Below are positions 60,392 through 64,000 of a stretch of DNA of 64,000 nt, piece after piece. The notes below the pieces were generated by a model. It was not told the DNA's origin and searched no databases. It saw nothing but the letters and a program-made list of their open reading frames with translations. Each line of letters opens with the position of its first letter. The stretch's first letter is position 1. This DNA is from Jiangella endophytica (GTDB lineage Bacteria > Actinomycetota > Actinomycetes > Jiangellales > Jiangellaceae): the NCBI RefSeq assembly GCF_003427025.1, contig NZ_QVAI01000008.1:124001-188000 (forward strand), given 5' to 3'. Both the position numbers and the translations under genes were made by a program.

Positions 60392-60559
60392 ACCTGCGTC
60401 CCGGGCATCAGCCGCGACGACGCGACCGGGGCGCCCTCGCACGAGCTTGTCTCGGCAGCGGCGACCCCCTTGGTGACGGGTGGCGTTGCCCCGTGAGCTT
60501 CGCCGGGCTGCCGTCTCTGGTTCCCTGGCGGGTCGTCGCCGACGAGCCGCCACTCGCCG

Positions 60560-61342
60560 TCAGCCGGCCGGGGCGTTCCCGAACGGCGGCTGCCCGGCCA
60601 GCAGGCCGCCGTCGACGGCGAGGGTGGCTCCGGTGACGAACGCGGACTGGTCGCCGCACAGCCAGAGCGCGGCGGCGGCCACCTCGTCCGGGGTGCCGAG
60701 CCGGTGGACGGGGACGGCCGCGGCGACCCGCTCGCGCGCCGCCTCGCCGGCGCGATCCAGCTGCTCGGTGTGCGTCGGCCCGGGCGCCAGCGCGTTGACG
60801 CGAACGCCGTCGGCGGCGTGGTCGAGCGCCGCGGTCTTGGTCAGCCCGATCAGCCCGTGCTTGGCGGCGACGTACGGGGCCAGCCCGGCCACCGCCTCCA
60901 GGCCGGTCGTCGACGCGACGTTGACGATCGCGCCGCCGCCGGCCGGCACCATCGCCGCGATCTCCGCGCGCAGCGACAGGAACGCGCCGCGCAGGCTGAC
61001 CGCGATCGTCCGGTCCCACTCCTCGACGGCGAGCCGGGCCAGCGGGGTGGGCCGGCCACCGTGCGCCGCGGCGGCGTTGACGGCGGCGTCGAGCCGGGCG
61101 AACCGTCCGACCGCGGCGGCGACCATCTGCTCGGCCGCCGGCTCCTGAGCCAGGTCGGCGGCGACGACCAGTGCCGTCCCGCCGCCCGCCTCGATGTCGG
61201 CCCGCACCGCATCCAGAGCGTCGGCGTCGCGCGCCACCAGCACGACCGCCGCACCGGCCGCCGCGAACGCCCGCGCCGTCGCCGCCCCGATGCCGCGGCT
61301 CGCGCCCGTGACGAGCGCGACCTTCCCCTCGAAAGCATTCAT
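60560..61342 (-). CDS. Short-chain dehydrogenase/reductase
   Basis: A 260-residue classical SDR. The cofactor motif is VALVTGASRGIGAATARAFA, NAAAAHGGRP replaces the usual NNAG region, the catalytic Ser is in IVNVASTTGLEAVAGL with Tyr and Lys in PYVAAKHGLIGLTKT, and the ending is GATLAVDGGLLAG. The Arg after the second strand (LVARDADAL) suggests NADPH use. A perfect palindrome (61341-61357) covers the start codon and probably binds a repressor. It is divergent from the B3/B4-domain gene. Substrate unknown. Confidence 0.9.
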   Translation of the reverse strand: MNAFEGKVALVTGASRGIGAATARAFAAAGAAVVLVARDADALDAVRADIEAGGGTALVVAADLAQEPAAEQMVAAAVGRFARLDAAVNAAAAHGGRPTPLARLAVEEWDRTIAVSLRGAFLSLRAEIAAMVPAGGGAIVNVASTTGLEAVAGLAPYVAAKHGLIGLTKTAALDHAADGVRVNALAPGPTHTEQLDRAGEAARERVAAAVPVHRLGTPDEVAAAALWLCGDQSAFVTGATLAVDGGLLAGQPPFGNAPAG

Positions 61343-61357
61343 TACAGTGACTGTAAT
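61341..61357. promoter_or_regulatory. Palindromic operator over the SDR start codon
   Basis: ATTACAGTGACTGTAAT is a perfect 7-bp dyad with a 3-nt centre and overlaps the first two bases of the SDR start codon. It is strikingly AT-rich for the region. The TTACAG/CTGTAA half-sites are typical of TetR-family operators. No TetR gene is adjacent in the window. Confidence 0.7.
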
Positions 61358-61431
61358 CCAGCGTCTGGCCCATCGCACGGACGTCCGGCTGGCCCTGTCG
61401 CGGCTCGGGCGGCAGCGCGAGGATCGCCAGT

Positions 61432-62133
61432 ATGCGGTTCCGCCACGCGCCCGGTATCTGGGCCGACCACCCCACCCTGGCCGCCGGGGCACTCGTCGTC
61501 GACGGGATCGACGACGAGGCCGCGCCCGATGACGCCGTCGGCCGGTACGTCGGCCGGGCCCGGGCGCTGCTCGAGGCCGGGCCGGCCAGCGCCCTGCCGC
61601 AGCTGCGGGCCTGGCGGCGCACGTTCGCCGCGATGGGCGTGAAGCCGACGCAGTACCGGTGCGCCGCCGAGTCGCTGCTGCGCCGGCTCGCCAAGGATGC
61701 CACGCTGCCGCGGATCCACCCGCTGGTCGACCTGTGCAACGCGGCGTCGGCAGCGGCCGCGATCCCGGTCGCCGCGCTGGACCGCGACCGCGTCAAGGGC
61801 GACCTCGAGGTCCGCCGCGCACGCGGCGACGAGACGTACGCGTCGTTCACCGGCGACGTGGAGCGGCCGGCGCCCGGCGAGGTGATCTTCGCCGACGAGG
61901 CCGGCGAGGCGCACGCGCGCCGCTGGACGTACAAGCAGAGCGGCACGTCGATCGTCCGGCCGGAGACCCGCGACGTGCTGATCGTCTCCGAGGCCCTGCA
62001 CGCGGGCGCCGCCGCCGACGTCGAGGCGCTGCTGACGGCGCTCGCGGCCGATGTCACCCGGACCTGGCCGGGTGTGACGCCGCGGCTGACGATGCTGACG
62101 AGCGCTCAGCCGGCCGTGGAACTCACTGGCTGA
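61432..62133 (+). CDS. Stand-alone B3/B4 (tRNA-synthetase-like) domain protein
   Basis: A 233-residue protein of the free-standing B3/B4 group, which resembles the editing region of phenylalanyl-tRNA synthetase beta chains. The family marks are RTFAAMGVKPTQYRCAAESL, LPRIHPLVDLCNAASAAAAI, PVAALDRD and the later WTYKQSGTSIVRPETRDVLI. Such proteins are presumed to edit mischarged tRNAs or to bind aminoacyl groups, but without firm proof. ATG 61432 gives a normal length. The gene is followed by a phosphotransferase gene 29 bp downstream, likely in one operon. Confidence 0.85.
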   Translation: MRFRHAPGIWADHPTLAAGALVVDGIDDEAAPDDAVGRYVGRARALLEAGPASALPQLRAWRRTFAAMGVKPTQYRCAAESLLRRLAKDATLPRIHPLVDLCNAASAAAAIPVAALDRDRVKGDLEVRRARGDETYASFTGDVERPAPGEVIFADEAGEAHARRWTYKQSGTSIVRPETRDVLIVSEALHAGAAADVEALLTALAADVTRTWPGVTPRLTMLTSAQPAVELTG

Positions 62134-62162
62134 CGTCACCGCGGCTGTGATGGAGTGGCGCC

Positions 62163-63119
62163 GTGGACGCCGCAGCCATCGCCGACCGCTTCGACCTCGG
62201 CGCCCGCGCGACGCTGTCCGGCGGCCCGGTCGCTCGCGGCAAGCAGGGCGCGGTCTGGCGGCTCACCACCGCCGACGGACGGTGGGCGGTCAAGGTCCCG
62301 TTCCGCCACGAGGACGAGGAGGCGCTCGCCCCGGCCGCCGCGTTCCAGGAGGCCGCCGCGGCGTCGGGTGTCCCGGCCCCGCGGATCCGCCGTACCACCG
62401 ACGGCGCCCTGTTCGCCGTCGTCGGCGGGATCCGGCTGCGGGTCTACGAGTGGGTCGACCTGGGCGAGCCCGATCCGATGCTCGATCCGGAGCTGGTCGG
62501 CGCCGCCGTCGCCGCGACGCACCGGGTGCCGGGCGCCGAGCACGCCGCGGCGTTCTCCGACCCCGACCGCTGGTACCTCGACCCGGTCGGCGCGACACGG
62601 TGGGACGCGCTGATCGCCGAGCTGGACGGAGCGGGCGCGCCGTTCACCGCCGACCTCGCCGCGCTGCGCGACGAACTGGTCGCGCTGGAGTCGTGGCTCG
62701 CTCCCCCGGCCGCGGCGCGGACCTGCCACCGCGACCTCGCCGCCGGCAACCTGGTCCCGGCGGTGGCCGGCGGCGTGTGCGTCATCGACTGGGAGAACAG
62801 CGGCCCGGCCGACCCGGCCCAGGAGTTGGGGGTCGTGTTGTTCGAGTACGCGCGCACCGATCCCGGCCGGGCCCGCGCGCTGGTCTCCGCGTACGAGGAC
62901 GCCGGCGGCATCGCCCGGGTCACCGGCCACGGCGACTTCACCATGCTGATCGCGCAGCTCGGCCACATCACCGAGCTGGCGGCCGCCGACTGGCTCCGGC
63001 CGAACGACCGCTCGCCCGACCGGTCGCATGCGGAGGCGTGGATCCGCGAGGTGCTCGACGACCCGCACACCCGCGCACGGCTCGACACGCTGCTGGCCGG
63101 AATCACTCACCGCGGGTGA
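62163..63119 (+). CDS. APH-family phosphotransferase
   Basis: A 318-residue aminoglycoside-phosphotransferase-like kinase. The ATP-site Lys is in GRWAVKVPFRHEDEEALA, the catalytic loop is ARTCHRDLAAGNLVPA (His-Arg-Asp) and the metal-binding motif is CVIDWENSGPADPAQELGV. The substrate may be an amino compound, a sugar or a choline-like molecule; no marker points to antibiotic resistance. GTG 62163 has TGGAG 8 nt upstream. It probably shares a transcript with the B3/B4-domain gene. Confidence 0.88.
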   Translation: MDAAAIADRFDLGARATLSGGPVARGKQGAVWRLTTADGRWAVKVPFRHEDEEALAPAAAFQEAAAASGVPAPRIRRTTDGALFAVVGGIRLRVYEWVDLGEPDPMLDPELVGAAVAATHRVPGAEHAAAFSDPDRWYLDPVGATRWDALIAELDGAGAPFTADLAALRDELVALESWLAPPAAARTCHRDLAAGNLVPAVAGGVCVIDWENSGPADPAQELGVVLFEYARTDPGRARALVSAYEDAGGIARVTGHGDFTMLIAQLGHITELAAADWLRPNDRSPDRSHAEAWIREVLDDPHTRARLDTLLAGITHRG

Positions 63120-63177
63120 GGCCGGCGCCCCGCATCCGCTGCATGCTCGGAGGCCGGGACGAGAGGACGTGGTCGGC

Positions 63178-63726
63178 ATGGGCCTGGGACGGCGGCGCGA
63201 ACGCCGGGAAGAACGCCGCGAGGAGCGGCGCGGGGATGGCGGCGTCCACTACCGCATGCGGCAGCGGCTGGTCTCCATCGGGGACGACTTCTGGATCGAG
63301 ACCGACGAGGGGCAGCGCGCGTACAAGGTGGACGGGAAGGCGCTGCGGCTGCGCAAGACGCTGATCCTCGAGGACGCGACGGGCCACGAGGTGGCGAAGA
63401 TCCAGGAACGGGTCATGCGCGTGAAGGACTCGATGGAGGTCGAGGACGCCGACGGCAACCGGATCGCGATGGTCAAGAAGGCCCTGATCAGCCCTCTCCG
63501 CGACCGCTGGAGCGTCGAGATCGCCGATGGACCCGACCTCGACGTCCAGGGGAACGTCCTCGACCACGAGTACACGATCACCGACGGCCGGACCCCGGTC
63601 GCGACCATCTCGAAGAAGTGGTTCCGGGTGGCCGACACCTATGGCGTGGAGGTCGCGCCCGGCCAGGACCCGGTGCCGGTGCTCGCCGCCACCGTCGCCC
63701 TCGACCTCATGACCCACGACCACTGA
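63178..63726 (+). CDS. LURP-one-related (scramblase-fold) protein
   Basis: A 182-residue protein with the LOR/Tubby-like fold. After a very charged N-terminus (RRRERREERREERRGDGG) come HYRMRQRLVSIGDDFWIETD, AYKVDGKALRLRKTLILED, QERVMRVKDSMEVED and ADTYGVEVAPGQDPVPVLAA. These are the repeated strands of the family. Actinomycete members have no assigned role. ATG 63178 is chosen with a GAGAGG 11 nt upstream; the Arg/Glu-rich start may be a flexible tail. The gene follows the kinase by 58 bp in the same direction. Confidence 0.85.
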   Translation: MGLGRRRERREERREERRGDGGVHYRMRQRLVSIGDDFWIETDEGQRAYKVDGKALRLRKTLILEDATGHEVAKIQERVMRVKDSMEVEDADGNRIAMVKKALISPLRDRWSVEIADGPDLDVQGNVLDHEYTITDGRTPVATISKKWFRVADTYGVEVAPGQDPVPVLAATVALDLMTHDH

Positions 63727-63784
63727 CCGACGCATCACCGCTGGTCCGGCCGCGCCCTGGCGGCGGTGTGCGTATCGGCCGCCG

Positions 63785-64000
63785 TCAGGCCAGCGGCTCG
63801 TAGTCGAGCTCGAGGAAGTCCTCCACCTCACCGGCCCACCGCTCGGCGACGAACGCCACGTGCACCGGGTGCTCGTTGTAGCCGTCGTAGGCCGTCTGGT
63901 CGGCGAACTCCATGGAGAAGCCGAAGGTGAACTCGTTCTTCGGGCTGGTCTGCCGCAGCTGCTCGAACCGCTGGACGCCGGGGATGTCCGCGAGCGCGAG
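63785..64000 (-). CDS. Partial Dabb (stress-responsive A/B barrel) protein
   Basis: The last 71 residues of a small dimeric alpha/beta-barrel protein: ADIPGVQRFEQLRQTSPKNE, FTFGFSMEFADQTAYDGYN, EHPVHVAFVAERWAGEVEDF, ending LDYEPLA. The conserved EHPVHVAFV and FSMEFAD segments are characteristic of the family, whose members include stress proteins and polyketide cyclases. The start lies beyond the right edge of the window. Confidence 0.85.
   Translation of the reverse strand, partial: LALADIPGVQRFEQLRQTSPKNEFTFGFSMEFADQTAYDGYNEHPVHVAFVAERWAGEVEDFLELDYEPLA

Noticed and set aside
62147-63364. A 405-codon frame overlapping the phosphotransferase gene
   Set aside because: It is an out-of-frame shadow; the kinase motifs lie in the frame starting at 62163.

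Overview
The window is very GC-rich actinomycete DNA. The evidence is strong GC bias at third codon positions, many GTG starts, Tat signal peptides, LacI-controlled sugar importers without their own ATPase, an SsgB-free but Streptomyces-like gene content, and a type III polyketide synthase phenolic-lipid cluster. The gene content would fit a soil actinomycete such as Jiangella or a relative, but the genus cannot be fixed from the sequence alone.

Layout. 0-6.1 kb: the end of a regulator-like gene, then a 1735-residue LPXTG surface protein with six large tandem repeats, closed by a very strong terminator. 6.3-7.9 kb: a decayed stretch with a frameshifted gene, a faint sugar-transferase remnant, two tRNA 3'-end relics and a palindrome. 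7.9-16.2 kb: ordinary metabolic and regulatory genes (peptidase-like hydrolase, reductase, carboxylesterase, DinB protein, ComB-like phosphatase, MocR regulator facing an AhpD-like protein, RlaP-type nucleotidyltransferase). 16.2-17.5 kb: non-coding DNA with strong hairpins, a promoter and one overlooked 47-residue membrane protein. 17.5-26.1 kb: a three-gene secreted set: a two-domain multicopper oxidase, a giant ThuA / discoidin / PQQ-type sugar dehydrogenase / PKD / DUF1080 protein, and a cupredoxin carrying eight repeats. The last two share a C-terminal domain that I do not recognise. My leading hypothesis for the window is that these three form an extracellular copper electron relay from sugar oxidation to oxygen. 

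26.1-29.8 kb: YihY membrane protein, nitronate monooxygenase, an intact CAT-anticodon tRNA, an ECF sigma factor with a SnoaL-like tail, and a broken Nudix gene. 29.86-30.16 kb: a 308-bp MITE-like element with 19-bp perfect inverted ends. 30.2-45.8 kb: a glycan-use locus. A LacI regulator and a GH78 rhamnosidase-like enzyme are divergent from a seven-gene operon (two permeases, solute-binding lipoprotein, FAD oxidoreductase, 1660-residue GH99-like protein, sugar isomerase/epimerase, Gfo/Idh/MocA dehydrogenase). Two identical 16-bp palindromes sit between the arms. 

46.2-50.9 kb: a phenolic-lipid cluster (type III PKS, ICMT-type methyltransferase, flavoprotein hydroxylase; divergent UbiA prenyltransferase and geranylgeranyl-reductase-type flavoprotein), resembling the srs and agq clusters. 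50.9-55 kb: two membrane proteins and a large MalT/LAL-type LuxR regulator. 55-64 kb: FBP zinc-finger protein, another flavoprotein coupled to an HTH/DUF2975 pair, a DHA2-type MFS exporter, VOC protein, F420-reductase-like NAD(P) protein, SDR behind a perfect palindrome, B3/B4-domain protein, phosphotransferase, LURP-one protein and a partial Dabb protein.
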